DNA of 64,000 nucleotides from Paenibacillus barengoltzii NBRC 101215 (GCF_004000745.1 NZ_BILV01000007.1:62001-126000), one strand, 5' to 3'. Shown: positions 53,248-62,846, counted from the stretch's first letter. The notes: generated from the letters alone by a model not told the origin. A program made the numbers and translations.

Positions 53248-55362
53248 TCAGTCCTGAAAGGACTGCCTGTAAGCGCTAGGGGAAACTCCCGTTAATCGTT
53301 TAAAAGCCCGCCGGAATGAGTGGGGACTGTTATACCCCACCCGGGCGGCAATTTCATCAACGGTATAGTTGCTCTCCTTCAGCAACAATGCGGCCTGATC
53401 CATCCGCACTTTAATCAGATGATCGGAATAATTCACTCCGGTCACTTCTTTAAACAGCTGGGAGATGTATTTCTCCGGTCGTTCCACGTGCTCTGCAACC
53501 CGATATAACGTCAGATCGGGATCGCAATAGGCTTCAGCTGTATACTCATAGATCTGTTTGATCAGTTGGGCGTGCGAATCCTTCTTCTTATTGGCGATAA
53601 AGCTGCACAACTCCTGCATGATCCCATGGATCTCCTGCTGAATCGTCTCCAGCGGGACCGTAGGGCTGATGTCCATGATTCGCTGCTTCACGCTCTCGAA
53701 CAGCGGGGATTCCAGGAAGATCTTCTGATCCAGCAGCTTAAGGAATGTCCCCTTGATTTCCCCGACGAGTTGGTTTTTCATTTCCACCGACAGCTCGCGT
53801 TGCTCTAAATTCTGCGCGATGATCGCATCGATAATCTTCTGGGCTTCTTCCAACTCCCCAGCGCGGATCGTCCTGATCAGGCGGTGCTCCGTATCAAGCG
53901 GATAGTAGTACGTTGTGTTTGTACTTTGCGTTTCATGGCTCCACAGAATGCCTTTCTTGTTTAGATATACCGCATATTCCAGCGCCTGCTTCGCCTGGTC
54001 AAAGGATTGGCCAACCTCCGTGACGCTCGCAAAGGCTTCGCCAAATCCCGCTTGCATCGAGATTTTATACTCAGCGAACACATGCTGGACCAGCTCCTCC
54101 ATCAGCGTAGTAATCCGCTCTTCCTCCGCCGGTCCTGGCAGGCGATCCGCCTCGCAGAAGAACAACAGGACGATTTTGTCCGACCCCAAATCGGTCATCG
54201 GCATCGGCCCTGCAAGCTCGGTAATCGTTTGCTTCATCAATAGCCTTGCGGCATTCAGCTCATTTAGAACCTCAACGGTATCCATGCCAGCGTATCCGTT
54301 GATCTGCAGTATCCCCACATAGCCTTCGCCTTGCCGAAGCGGGATGTCAGCCTGAGCCGCCGCAGAGACGATCTCTTCCCGCGATTCGAATTCCCCGGCA
54401 ATCAGCCGCTTCAGGAAAGCGTCACGCACCAGCGGAAGCTGGCGGTGCAGCTCCGTCTCCAGTTGCTTGTTCTTCGTAATCATGCCGGCGATGTTCCCGC
54501 TTAGGAAGTCGAACTCGTTACGTCCTGTATCGTCATCCTTGCCAAACTGCTCCTTCATCACGCCGATCAAGCGATTAATTGGAAGACTGTTGCGGTAAGC
54601 CAGGAACAAGCCCACCAGCAATCCGATCAACATTGCGCCGCCGGTAATCATCCAGGAGATCCGTTTGATCTGGTCAGGTTTCTCCATTAGCGTGCTGCGA
54701 GGGATGCCGGCTTGGTACACCCAGCCGTTCTTATCCGATCGTGTGGTGATCACGAGATCATCACCATAAAATTGACTCGTCTTGTTCTCATCAAACTTCG
54801 GATCAGCGTGCAGCTTGGCGATATCCGGCACCTTTTCACCCTGAAGGAAGATCGTATTGCCCTTGGCGTCGTAGATATGAACCCACCCGCCACTCTGCTC
54901 CGTTAAGCCGGATAACAGCCCGGTCATCGTCTTCTGGTCGATCAGAACGACCACAATCGCTGGCGACGTATCGTTAAAGCTGTCCAGCGGCAGCGACTGC
55001 ATGTAGGTGATCACAGAAGTTTTCACATCGCGTTGGATGAACGGGGTCAGCGGCTTGATTTCGCTGCGGTGAGTTTGGCCCAACACCTGCTGCTCCCATT
55101 CCTCAAAAGATAGATTGTCGTAATGAAAATATTCATAATAATGCTCTGGCCGGTAGGACGACCCGGAGGTGATAATCAAATTATAATTCGCCAGATAGAT
55201 GAAATAATTTTGCAAAAAATCGTTGGTTTGCCCAAACGTCAGCACGTTGCGCATCGCCTTCCAGATGCCGTACACATCCCTCTCCGTACCTCGGTCGTTC
55301 ATCAAGGCGTTAATCTCCTGGCTGATCGCCAGCTGCCGAGTCATCCCCTCCACTTCCGCCAT
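53248..55362 (-). CDS. Membrane sensor with AraC domain, N-terminus apparently damaged
   Basis: The intact part (704 residues from ATG 55362) has a cache-like extracellular region, one membrane span (ISWMITGGAMLIGLLVGLFL), a GGDEF-like degenerate middle and a C-terminal AraC pair (YRVAEHVERPEKYISQLFKE, VGYNSPHSFRRAFKRLTG). The frame continues upstream as IPCFGRYISYRTSISVTES...LEKSQELLEHR, which is family-like, but hits a stop before any usual start. Another frame offers MKRKKRTARPLYESATKKDG at 55544. The first membrane span that should join them is absent. As it stands, topology and sensing would be impaired. It should regulate the neighbouring importer. Confidence 0.75.
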   Translation of the reverse strand: MAEVEGMTRQLAISQEINALMNDRGTERDVYGIWKAMRNVLTFGQTNDFLQNYFIYLANYNLIITSGSSYRPEHYYEYFHYDNLSFEEWEQQVLGQTHRSEIKPLTPFIQRDVKTSVITYMQSLPLDSFNDTSPAIVVVLIDQKTMTGLLSGLTEQSGGWVHIYDAKGNTIFLQGEKVPDIAKLHADPKFDENKTSQFYGDDLVITTRSDKNGWVYQAGIPRSTLMEKPDQIKRISWMITGGAMLIGLLVGLFLAYRNSLPINRLIGVMKEQFGKDDDTGRNEFDFLSGNIAGMITKNKQLETELHRQLPLVRDAFLKRLIAGEFESREEIVSAAAQADIPLRQGEGYVGILQINGYAGMDTVEVLNELNAARLLMKQTITELAGPMPMTDLGSDKIVLLFFCEADRLPGPAEEERITTLMEELVQHVFAEYKISMQAGFGEAFASVTEVGQSFDQAKQALEYAVYLNKKGILWSHETQSTNTTYYYPLDTEHRLIRTIRAGELEEAQKIIDAIIAQNLEQRELSVEMKNQLVGEIKGTFLKLLDQKIFLESPLFESVKQRIMDISPTVPLETIQQEIHGIMQELCSFIANKKKDSHAQLIKQIYEYTAEAYCDPDLTLYRVAEHVERPEKYISQLFKEVTGVNYSDHLIKVRMDQAALLLKESNYTVDEIAARVGYNSPHSFRRAFKRLTGVSPSAYRQSFQD

Positions 55363-55593
55363 CCGGTGCTCGAGCAGCTCTTGGCTCTTCTCCAGCTGGA
55401 TGACGCTGTTCTCAATCGAGATCGACTCTGTTACCGAAATGGAAGTCCGGTACGAGATGTACCTGCCGAAGCATGGGATGACCCCCCATCTTTTTTGGTA
55501 GCGCTCTCATATAACGGCCGAGCCGTCCGCTTTTTTCGTTTCATCATTATATCTACTGCGTATTTCTCTGTCCAGCGGCATGGAGCGCCCCTT

Positions 55594-55630
55594 CTATCCC
55601 AGCATATCGAGGTTCACCTCGATTGGATAG
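55594..55630. promoter_or_regulatory. Nested palindrome upstream of the AraC sensor gene
   Basis: ATCGAGGT-TC-ACCTCGAT (55606-55623) is a perfect 8-bp palindrome. It is flanked by CTATCC (55594-55599) and GGATAG (55625-55630). It lies 50-85 bp upstream of the MKRKK start, suiting an operator. The rest of 55363-55787 holds the damaged 5' end of that gene and a terminator. Confidence 0.45.
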
Positions 55631-55736
55631 GGTACTCCTGGGTCGCCTAGCGTACATTTTTCCTTCTCTGTCCCCGTAAAAACCGCATCGTGGCGCGGGT
55701 TTGCAATCCTCTGCGGTTGTCCGTAACAAGAGCAGC

Positions 55737-55775
55737 AAAAAAGAGCAGCCCAAGCCCTCTCTAGAGCCGGGCTGC
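55737..55775 (-). terminator. Terminator of the proline-iminopeptidase-like gene
   Basis: GCAGCCC/GGGCTGC (55745-55751, 55769-55775), with TCTTTTTTGC after it on the minus strand. Confidence 0.8.
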
Positions 55776-55787
55776 ATGCGCTATCGT

Positions 55788-56681
55788 TCACATGAGGCTG
55801 AGTTCAACCTTATTCGTGAAGCTTCTCAACAAAGCCTTATACTCATCCGAGTCTTCCAAATAACCGTAATGGGCACTATTTTCAAACACATGAAATTGCG
55901 AATGGGGTACAAGCGATTGATAATACTGAGTCGATTCGGGGGTAGCCTCATCATAGCGCCCGCAGACAAACAATGCAGGAATCGCAATCTGATTCAACTC
56001 CGAAGTACAATCAAAGGTTTTCAAATTCCCTGTCGGACAGAACTCGGAAGGTCCCCACATCGTCAGATATACTTCGGAATTGGATTTTGCCCGATTCTGA
56101 ATGACCACTTCCGGAAGAGGATCAATCCGGATTAAGTGCCTCTTGTAATATTCGTCAACCGCATTTCGGTACTCCTCAGAGTCGGTGGTCCCTCGTTCTT
56201 CATTGCGAACAATCGCCTCACGGACTTCTTGAGGCAGCTTGGAGATCAGAACATCTGCATCCCGTTTCCAGCGTTCCGCACTTAAGCATGGACTGGAAAA
56301 GGTAATGCTTCGCACGCCCTTCGGCTTCCGTTTTATTAAATAAGTGGCAGCCAGCATCGTTCCCCACGAATGCCCCAGAAGGTGAATTTCATCCAGATTT
56401 AATGCTTGTCTCACACATTCCAGCTCTTCAACAAACCGATCGAGCTGCCAGAGTGAAGGATCACCTGGCCGCTCCGAGTTCCCCGAGCCCAGCTGATCAT
56501 AGAAAATAACCGGCCGCTCATCCGCCAGATCTTGAAGACCGGCTTTCAAGGAATGATGTGTCCCTCCAGGACCCCCATGCAATACAACCAGCGGTGTCTT
56601 GGAGCCGGTTCCTACTCGAACGAACCAGACTTTCCCCCCGGGAACATCAATATATCCTTCCTGTTCTGTTAGTTCCTCCAT
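55788..56681 (-). CDS. Alpha/beta hydrolase, proline iminopeptidase family
   Basis: 297 residues of the S33 peptidase type. VLHGGPGG forms the oxyanion loop, Ser105 in GHSWGT is the nucleophile, and Asp244 ([10 protein letters not shown]) and His271 ([10 protein letters not shown]) complete the triad. Members remove N-terminal proline or other residues from peptides, and some act on amino-acid amides or esters. No signal peptide. The ATG at 56681 follows a GGCGGAGAACAC site. It stands alone between the two AraC loci and has no visible link to sugar uptake. Confidence 0.88.
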   Translation of the reverse strand: MEELTEQEGYIDVPGGKVWFVRVGTGSKTPLVVLHGGPGGTHHSLKAGLQDLADERPVIFYDQLGSGNSERPGDPSLWQLDRFVEELECVRQALNLDEIHLLGHSWGTMLAATYLIKRKPKGVRSITFSSPCLSAERWKRDADVLISKLPQEVREAIVRNEERGTTDSEEYRNAVDEYYKRHLIRIDPLPEVVIQNRAKSNSEVYLTMWGPSEFCPTGNLKTFDCTSELNQIAIPALFVCGRYDEATPESTQYYQSLVPHSQFHVFENSAHYGYLEDSDEYKALLRSFTNKVELSLM

Positions 56682-56819
56682 GTGTTCTCCGCCTTTCCCT
56701 AAATATGAGAATTATAATACTCCATCCTTCCCTCCCAGAGCAAAAGATCTTAAGTCAAGATGGTAAGCTTTACGCTCCTGCAACAAATAAAAAAATGAGA
56801 ATTTGAAATAAATTGTGAA

Positions 56820-56848
56820 TTAACAACAGGAATGGGATCTCTTATAAT
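56820..56848 (+). promoter_or_regulatory. Promoter of the second AraC sensor gene
   Basis: TTAACA (56820-56825), 17 bp, TATAAT (56843-56848). Confidence 0.82.
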
Positions 56849-56875
56849 AAACGAAACGGTTTGGGAGAGTTGGTT

Positions 56876-59086
56876 ATGCGAATGAACTGGTATTACCGTA
56901 CGATTCTTTCCTATGCTCCGATCTTCTTCGTGATCATTTCTTCCATGATCTTCGTGATTTTCTTAGCCCTCAACAATGCTTCCGAGCGAAAATACTTGGA
57001 AACCAACAAAGCGATCCTTGATCGGATCGTCTTTCACGCGGATGCGAATCTCATGCTGATCGAGCGCAATGTCGTCAGTAAGCTGCTCATGGACAGCGAG
57101 ATTCAGGACTACTTCGCCAACACCTCGCAAGATGCATTAGATGACTTCTTACTGCAGAAAAAGCTGATTGACCTAAGCTTAACTTTGCCTTTTGCCAACA
57201 CCATTTACATTTACAATGAAGCCGAGCAACGAATTATTTCGGATTTGGGGTCCTATTCGCTCCGTTCATTTGGGGATGCAGACTTTCTGGCAGCCAACTA
57301 CGGCAGAAAGGAAGCGGCAGGATGGTTTAATCCACGCTCATTCGCTTACTCGCCGCATGAGGAGGAAGCCCAGCAGGTGGTCTCCCTGGTGAAATTTGTA
57401 TATACCGGAGACGATATGCGCGGAGCACTGGTGGTCAACGTATATCAGCGCTCTTTTATGGAATACCTTAATTCCTTTGGTGAAAGCGATTACAATCGAG
57501 TGAGACTAATTGATGCTGCTTCGCCATCCCCGGATCAAGTGACGGCCATGAACCCGATTCAAGTTCAATCGGATTATACCGGCTGGACCTATGTGTCAGA
57601 GGGGGTTCATGATCAGGGCTACAACTGGTTGTCCCTCTTCTCCAACGCGTGGATGGTCATTTGGATCATCTTGATCTTGCTGGCGCTGATCGGATTTACT
57701 ATCATCACTCACATTCATTACAAACCGATCCAATCGATCACGGAAAAGGTCAGCCAATTCTCGAACCGAAAAAGTGAGGAGCTGGGCATTAAAGGGGCAA
57801 ACAATGAGTTCACCTTCATCGAAATGGCGCTGGACCATCTCTTGAAGCGATCGCTGGATTACGAGAACCTGCACAAGGAAGACAGCTTGTTGCGGCAACA
57901 ACGATTGTTTCATGATCTGTTAGCGGGTCATCTCGTGTTAACGGATGAAGAATTCCAGCAGCGACTGACCGAGTTTAATTTGTCTGCTCCCTATGACCGG
58001 TTAGGCGTGATGGTAGCCGAACTGGACCGATATGCCGAGTTTACAGATAGGTACAAGGTCAAAGACCAGAACTTGCTGAAGTTCATTGTTGAAAGCGCAT
58101 TCCGCGATCTAGGCCAAAGCCATCATGTCTTCGTCTGGCATGCCTGGATGGAGCCGCATCGCATCGCCTTTGTCGTACATCACACCGCCGATTCACACAG
58201 CACCCAAGCGACCATCACCTATGCAGAGGAATTTAAAAAATGGATTCATCAGCATCTGGAGCTGACGCTGACGATCGGCATCGGAGCCGATTCAACCTCG
58301 ATTGAGACCCTCGCTGATTCCTATCGGAACGCGGTGGAGAATGTGGAGCTGAAGACGGTACTAGGTATTCATTCCATCATCGATAATCGGCGAAGCGCAG
58401 GCATTCTAAATCTGGACCGATATGCGTATCTACAAGCATTGGATTATGCCGCCCAGTCCTTCCGTATGAATGATAGCGAATGGCGGGCGAAACTAACCCA
58501 AGTCTTGGGCGAACTCAGTAAAATGCAATTCCGCAAGCGGGATATGGTGGAGTTCGCTCAGGCGTTCCTTAAACGGATGGACCAGGTCGTATTGGCCATG
58601 TCCCCCCCTATCCAATCGCGCTGGAAAAGCGAGTATCAAGAGCGGTTCGCTAATCTAGCTGAAACGGTGGAGACGCTGGCAGAATTTCAAGAACAGTTCA
58701 TGAGCCTCATGAATCAGTTCGAAGCCTGCGTGGAGGAAGACCGGCAAGCCCGCAGACATCATAGCTTGGCGATGCAGGCCAAGCATTACATCGATGCGCA
58801 TTTCGCCGACCCCGGCCTCTCCCTGGTTCAAGTCAGCGACTATTTGAACCTGCAGCCCAGCGCCTTAAGTGTGATTTTCAAGGAGGAAATTGGGGAGAAA
58901 TTTGTGGACTATGTCTTGAAGGTCCGGATGCAGCAAGCGAAGCAGCTCCTGTTGGAAACGGAGGACTCGATCCAGTCGGTGGCGATCAACAGCGGTTACC
59001 AGAACGTGAATTCCTTTTATCGCGCATTCAAGAAATTTCAGGACATTCCGCCAGGAGAGTACCGCAATATGCACCGCGCAACGTAA
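56876..59086 (+). CDS. Membrane sensor with C-terminal AraC domain
   Basis: 736 residues: first membrane span near the N-terminus (TILSYAPIFFVIISSMIFVI), an extracellular cache-like domain, second span (AWMVIWIILILLALIGFTII), a long helical middle and the AraC pair (LQPSALSVIFKEEIGEKFVD, INSGYQNVNSFYRAFKKFQD). It combines sensing and DNA binding in one protein without a kinase. The ATG at 56876 follows GGGAGAG at 6 nt; an upstream TTG lies before that site. The next gene, 43 bp on, is a binding protein likely to work with it. Confidence 0.88.
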   Translation: MRMNWYYRTILSYAPIFFVIISSMIFVIFLALNNASERKYLETNKAILDRIVFHADANLMLIERNVVSKLLMDSEIQDYFANTSQDALDDFLLQKKLIDLSLTLPFANTIYIYNEAEQRIISDLGSYSLRSFGDADFLAANYGRKEAAGWFNPRSFAYSPHEEEAQQVVSLVKFVYTGDDMRGALVVNVYQRSFMEYLNSFGESDYNRVRLIDAASPSPDQVTAMNPIQVQSDYTGWTYVSEGVHDQGYNWLSLFSNAWMVIWIILILLALIGFTIITHIHYKPIQSITEKVSQFSNRKSEELGIKGANNEFTFIEMALDHLLKRSLDYENLHKEDSLLRQQRLFHDLLAGHLVLTDEEFQQRLTEFNLSAPYDRLGVMVAELDRYAEFTDRYKVKDQNLLKFIVESAFRDLGQSHHVFVWHAWMEPHRIAFVVHHTADSHSTQATITYAEEFKKWIHQHLELTLTIGIGADSTSIETLADSYRNAVENVELKTVLGIHSIIDNRRSAGILNLDRYAYLQALDYAAQSFRMNDSEWRAKLTQVLGELSKMQFRKRDMVEFAQAFLKRMDQVVLAMSPPIQSRWKSEYQERFANLAETVETLAEFQEQFMSLMNQFEACVEEDRQARRHHSLAMQAKHYIDAHFADPGLSLVQVSDYLNLQPSALSVIFKEEIGEKFVDYVLKVRMQQAKQLLLETEDSIQSVAINSGYQNVNSFYRAFKKFQDIPPGEYRNMHRAT

Positions 59087-59129
59087 AAGACATAAAAACT
59101 GTGTTCCCAACGAGGAAGGAGGGTTCGCC

Positions 59130-60737
59130 ATGCCCCTGTTGAGGTTGTGGTTATCAAAGCTGGCGCTCATCGTTATTCTGGGCGTCCTGTCGGGCTGCAG
59201 CGGATTTGGGGATCCGAATCTGCTGGGTTGGGCTGCCAGCCCTCTCCCAAACTTGGAATCAGACGAATTCACAGCCAATCATGATAGCTGGACAACACTT
59301 CGTATTGAACTGTTCGAACGGAGCAATAAACCGATCGGCGCCCCCACGATTACCGATAATCGGATGACGCAGTACATTCAGGAGCATTTCGGAAATCCGG
59401 AACGGATTAAGATCGAATTTGTCACCATCCCTCGGGCGGAGGAGGTCCGGCGGCTGCAGGTGTTAATGGCCGCTAATCAAGCGCCGGATATCGTGTTCAC
59501 CTATGATCTGCCGACCGTCTACAATTTCTACACCCAAGGGAAATTGACCGATTTATCGCCTCTGCTGGACCAGTACGGATCCAGGTTGAAGGAGCTCCTC
59601 GGGGAAGAGATTTTGAGTTATGGACGTATGCAAGGAACACAGTTTGCGATTCCTGCAAAGCGGGTGCTGACGGCCCGAACCACGACCTTTATCCGTGAGG
59701 ATTGGCTCCGCGAAGCTGGACTCTCCCTGCCGGAAACGACAGAGGAGTTTTACCGGGCGCTCCAAGTGTTTAAAAAGAATCGGTTGCAGAAGACCGGAGA
59801 GGTCATCTATCCTTTCGGTCAAATCGATTATTACCATACTGCCCCGCTGCAGTACTCGTTTTGGGATTGGGACCAGATCACCGAGGAGGACTTATACGCT
59901 GAGCCGGGTTGGACGATGCCCGGGAACAAGGAGGCGTTCCGATTCCTGAACCGTCTGTATCACGAGGGGTTGATTCATCCCGAATTCCATTTGGACCGGT
60001 TCGCCCAACAATTTCAGAAAGACCTGGTGAACGGTCGCGTTGGAGCCGCATCCCCCAATACAAATGAGCCTGTTTATATGGGATATCTGGCTGAACTGTT
60101 AAAGAATGACCCCAATGCCATCCTAACGCCAATCGATCCCTTCACCAGCGCCAACGGCAAGAAGACGAAGCCGATACTGGAAGATACGGGCATGTACATC
60201 ATGGTTCCAAAAACGAGCAAAAACGCCGAAGCGGCGATGAAATATTTAAATTGGATGGCACAGCCGGAGAATATTATTACACTGCAGAACGGCGTGGAAG
60301 GCGTGACCTACCGGATGGAAGACGGCGTGCCGGTGACGCTGGAGAACGAGGATGCCAACCGTTTGTTATTTAACTATTTTGACTACTGCATCATTTTAAA
60401 TGGGAAATATGTCAGCAGCCAGGACGAACGCTTAAATCTGAAAGCCAATGCGAACAACAAGCGCTTTGAAGAGTTTACGCGCAAGAGCGTGGAATACGGG
60501 ATGAATGATGGGATCGAAACCCCGCGCATTCATGCGATTTTGCCTTCCGAAATTCGATATGCCGCTGCTTTAAATGAGAAGAACGACGAAATTTTCGTGA
60601 AGGTCATTACCGCGTCTCCGGAAGCGTTTGATGCCGTTTACGACGAGGAAGTTGCGGAGTATTTATCTATCGGCGGACAGCAGGTTCGTGAAGAGAAGCA
60701 TCTGGCTTATCAGAAGCACAACGGCGGAGCACCGTAA
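59130..60737 (+). CDS. Solute-binding lipoprotein co-transcribed with the AraC sensor
   Basis: 535 residues; signal sequence LALIVILGVLSGC with a lipobox, then a binding domain (FVTIPRAEEVRRLQVLMAAN, APDIVFTYDLPTVYNFYTQG). It is clearly paralogous to the protein encoded at 62929. AAGGAGGG lies 6 nt before the ATG. It is grouped with the sensor gene and cut off from the permeases by a terminator. I infer a sensing role, presenting the sugar to the membrane sensor, with the 62929 paralogue used for transport. Confidence 0.85.
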   Translation: MPLLRLWLSKLALIVILGVLSGCSGFGDPNLLGWAASPLPNLESDEFTANHDSWTTLRIELFERSNKPIGAPTITDNRMTQYIQEHFGNPERIKIEFVTIPRAEEVRRLQVLMAANQAPDIVFTYDLPTVYNFYTQGKLTDLSPLLDQYGSRLKELLGEEILSYGRMQGTQFAIPAKRVLTARTTTFIREDWLREAGLSLPETTEEFYRALQVFKKNRLQKTGEVIYPFGQIDYYHTAPLQYSFWDWDQITEEDLYAEPGWTMPGNKEAFRFLNRLYHEGLIHPEFHLDRFAQQFQKDLVNGRVGAASPNTNEPVYMGYLAELLKNDPNAILTPIDPFTSANGKKTKPILEDTGMYIMVPKTSKNAEAAMKYLNWMAQPENIITLQNGVEGVTYRMEDGVPVTLENEDANRLLFNYFDYCIILNGKYVSSQDERLNLKANANNKRFEEFTRKSVEYGMNDGIETPRIHAILPSEIRYAAALNEKNDEIFVKVITASPEAFDAVYDEEVAEYLSIGGQQVREEKHLAYQKHNGGAP

Positions 60738-60768
60738 GCCGCCCCCTCATGAATTGGGAGCAATCCAG

Positions 60769-60811
60769 TCATCCCAGAGAGGGTTCTTCCCTTTCTGGGA
60801 TGATTTTTTTT
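60769..60811 (+). terminator. Intrinsic terminator after the sensor-associated binding protein
   Basis: Arms 60769-60783 and 60789-60803 form a long stem around a TTCTT loop, followed by eight Ts. Confidence 0.93.
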
Positions 60812-60860
60812 GCCGATCCGCCTCCTTCCAGCCCCCGATATTAATTAAGGTTAGTCATAT

Positions 60861-60944
60861 AAAAAAGGTGAAACCCCCCGCAAGAAAAAGAGAAGAAGCC
60901 CCCAAAAAAGGAGAATTTCCCCCCGCTTCCCCCTGTTGTATAGT
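60861..60944 (+). promoter_or_regulatory. Direct repeats and -10 of the last importer operon
   Basis: AAAAAAGGTGAAACCCCCCGC (split here as AAAAAAGGTGAAA plus CCCCCCGC) at 60861-60881 recurs as AAAAAAGGAGAATTT plus CCCCCCGC at 60904-60926, 43 bp apart. A TATAGT -10 is at 60939-60944, and the second copy overlies the -35 position, which has no good hexamer. This is the usual layout for an AraC-type activator, most likely the sensor encoded at 56876. Confidence 0.55.
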
Positions 60945-60990
60945 AAGCAGCAACCAAGCCATGCACTTACCACCCGAAAGGAGGATGCCG

Positions 60991-61938
60991 ATGCAAACGG
61001 AAACCAGGCAGTCCCGTGCCCCGCTCCCCGTCAAACGGCGGAACAGCATGGCTGCCTTCCAACGGCAATGGCCACTGTATCTGCTCATGCTATTGCCGAT
61101 GACGTTCTTTATCGTATTTAAGTACATTCCAATGGCGGGCGTCGTGGTTGCTTTCAAGGACTACAACATTTTTCAAGGGATCTGGGCCAGTGAGTGGGTC
61201 GGATGGGACGTCTTTCGCGAGATCTTTGCGATGCCGCAATTCTACAAGGCGCTGCGCAACACGTTGATGCTTAACGTCTTCTCTCTGCTAACGTTCCCGG
61301 TTCCCATTATCCTGGCGATTATGCTGAACGAGCTGCGGGTTCATTGGTACAAACGCGTCAGCCAAACCTTGCTGTATTTGCCCCACTTCATCTCCTGGGT
61401 CATTGTCGGCGGGATGGTGCTTCAATTACTCGCGACCAATACGGGCAGTGTCAACGAGTTGATCAAGAGCCTCGGCGGCCGGCCGATTCCGTTCCTCGAG
61501 GACACGGTGCTTTGGATTCTGACCTACACAGGAGCCGGGGTTTGGCACTATGCGGGCTGGGGAACGATCCTTTATTTAGCAGCGCTTACAAGCATCAATA
61601 AAGAGCTGTATGAAGCCGCCGAAGTAGATGGGGCCAGTCGGCTGCGACGAATCTGGCATATTACGCTTCCCGGGATTAAGCCCACGATCGTGGTGCTGTT
61701 TATTATCCAAATCGGCCATATGGCGGATATCAGCTTCGAGCAGCCGTATGCCCTGCAGAACGGCTACGTCATGGATGTCGCTCAGGTGATCAGCACCTAT
61801 GTGTACACGGTGGGCATTCAATCAGCGCAATTCGCGCTGGCAACCGCCGTGGGATTGTTCCAATCGGTCATCGGGCTGATTCTGCTGCTCACGGCCGAAC
61901 TCATATCCCGAAAAGTAAACCAGCAAGGCATCTTCTAG
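60991..61938 (+). CDS. ABC transporter permease (LplB type)
   Basis: 315 residues with six predicted spans; VFKYIPMAGVVVAFKDYNIF near the N-terminus and the EAA loop EAAEVDGASRLRRIWHITLP. AAAGGAGG lies 6 nt before the ATG at 60991; an in-frame ATG two codons earlier falls in that spacer. The long open frame further upstream crosses the preceding gene and terminator and is not real. It is 17 bp before the second permease. Confidence 0.9.
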   Translation: MQTETRQSRAPLPVKRRNSMAAFQRQWPLYLLMLLPMTFFIVFKYIPMAGVVVAFKDYNIFQGIWASEWVGWDVFREIFAMPQFYKALRNTLMLNVFSLLTFPVPIILAIMLNELRVHWYKRVSQTLLYLPHFISWVIVGGMVLQLLATNTGSVNELIKSLGGRPIPFLEDTVLWILTYTGAGVWHYAGWGTILYLAALTSINKELYEAAEVDGASRLRRIWHITLPGIKPTIVVLFIIQIGHMADISFEQPYALQNGYVMDVAQVISTYVYTVGIQSAQFALATAVGLFQSVIGLILLLTAELISRKVNQQGIF

Positions 61939-61955
61939 CCAAGGAGGGAGCTCAC

Positions 61956-62828
61956 GTGATCCGGAATCCGGTTGATAAAGTGATCGATACGATCGTCATC
62001 GTGGTCATCGGTTTATTTGCCTTGTTTTGCGTCGTGCCGATGATCCATATCTTTGCCTTATCCTTCAGCGGCAACCGGGCCATTATGTCCGGGGAGGTGT
62101 TCCTGTGGCCGGTCGACTGGAACTTCCATTCCTATTCCGCCGTATTCGGGGACATCTCCATGATGCGGTCCCTGTTGCTGACGGTGATTCTGGTCGTCGT
62201 CTATACCGCGGTCGCTTTGGTGATGACCATTATGGCCGCGTATGCGTTAAGCCGCAGAAACTTCAGAGGCCGGAACGTGATGTTTGGGCTCATCATCGTC
62301 ACGATGTTTTTTAACCCGGGGATTATCCCCAATTACTTGCTGATCAAAGAGCTGGGCCTGCTCAATTCGCCACTGTCGCTCATTTTGCCCCTGATGATTA
62401 ATGCGTTCCTGCTGATCATTATGAGAACTTCCTTCTCCGGCGTTCCTCATGAGCTGGAGGATTCAGCCTGGATGGATGGCTGCGGCCATTTCCGCTTTCT
62501 GCTCCAGGTCGTGCTGCCGCTTCAGTTGCCGATCCTTGCGACCATCGGGCTTTATTCGGCCGTGGACCGTTGGAACATGTTTCAGGACGCTTTGTTTTAC
62601 ATCAACGATAAAAATTTGTACCCGCTCCAGCTCAAACTTTATCAGATGGTCATCAACAGCCAGGTGAACGATGCCACGGCGCAGGAAGGCTTTAACGCCG
62701 CGACGCCGATTCCCCAAGGCATTCAGTCAGCCAGCATTATGTTTGCTACCGTGCCGATTTTGCTGGTCTACCCCTGGCTGCAGAAATATTTCATTTCCGG
62801 CATGCTGCAGGGGGCCATTAAAGGATAG
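61956..62828 (+). CDS. ABC transporter permease (LplC type)
   Basis: 290 residues with six predicted spans; EAA-type loop DSAWMDGCGHFRFLLQVVLP (first residue Asp rather than Glu) and C-terminal YPWLQKYFISGMLQGAIKG. The start is GTG at 61956, 7 nt after AAGGAGGG. It forms the membrane channel with the preceding permease. Confidence 0.9.
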   Translation: MIRNPVDKVIDTIVIVVIGLFALFCVVPMIHIFALSFSGNRAIMSGEVFLWPVDWNFHSYSAVFGDISMMRSLLLTVILVVVYTAVALVMTIMAAYALSRRNFRGRNVMFGLIIVTMFFNPGIIPNYLLIKELGLLNSPLSLILPLMINAFLLIIMRTSFSGVPHELEDSAWMDGCGHFRFLLQVVLPLQLPILATIGLYSAVDRWNMFQDALFYINDKNLYPLQLKLYQMVINSQVNDATAQEGFNAATPIPQGIQSASIMFATVPILLVYPWLQKYFISGMLQGAIKG

Positions 62829-62846
62829 GCCCTAGCCTGGCGGGAA

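Noticed and set aside
53270-53283. cre-like TGTAAGCGCTAGGG
   Set aside because: Inside the conserved C-terminal coding end of the AraC gene and mismatched at its 3' half; probably a coding coincidence.
55498-55511. cre-like site TGAGAGCGCTACCA on the minus strand
   Set aside because: Only 12 of 14 positions match, and it lies within the damaged 5' coding region of the AraC sensor.
60628-60990. Long 5' extension of the LplB-type permease frame
   Set aside because: It crosses the end of the preceding gene and an intrinsic terminator; the start at 60991 has a strong ribosome site and gives the normal family length.
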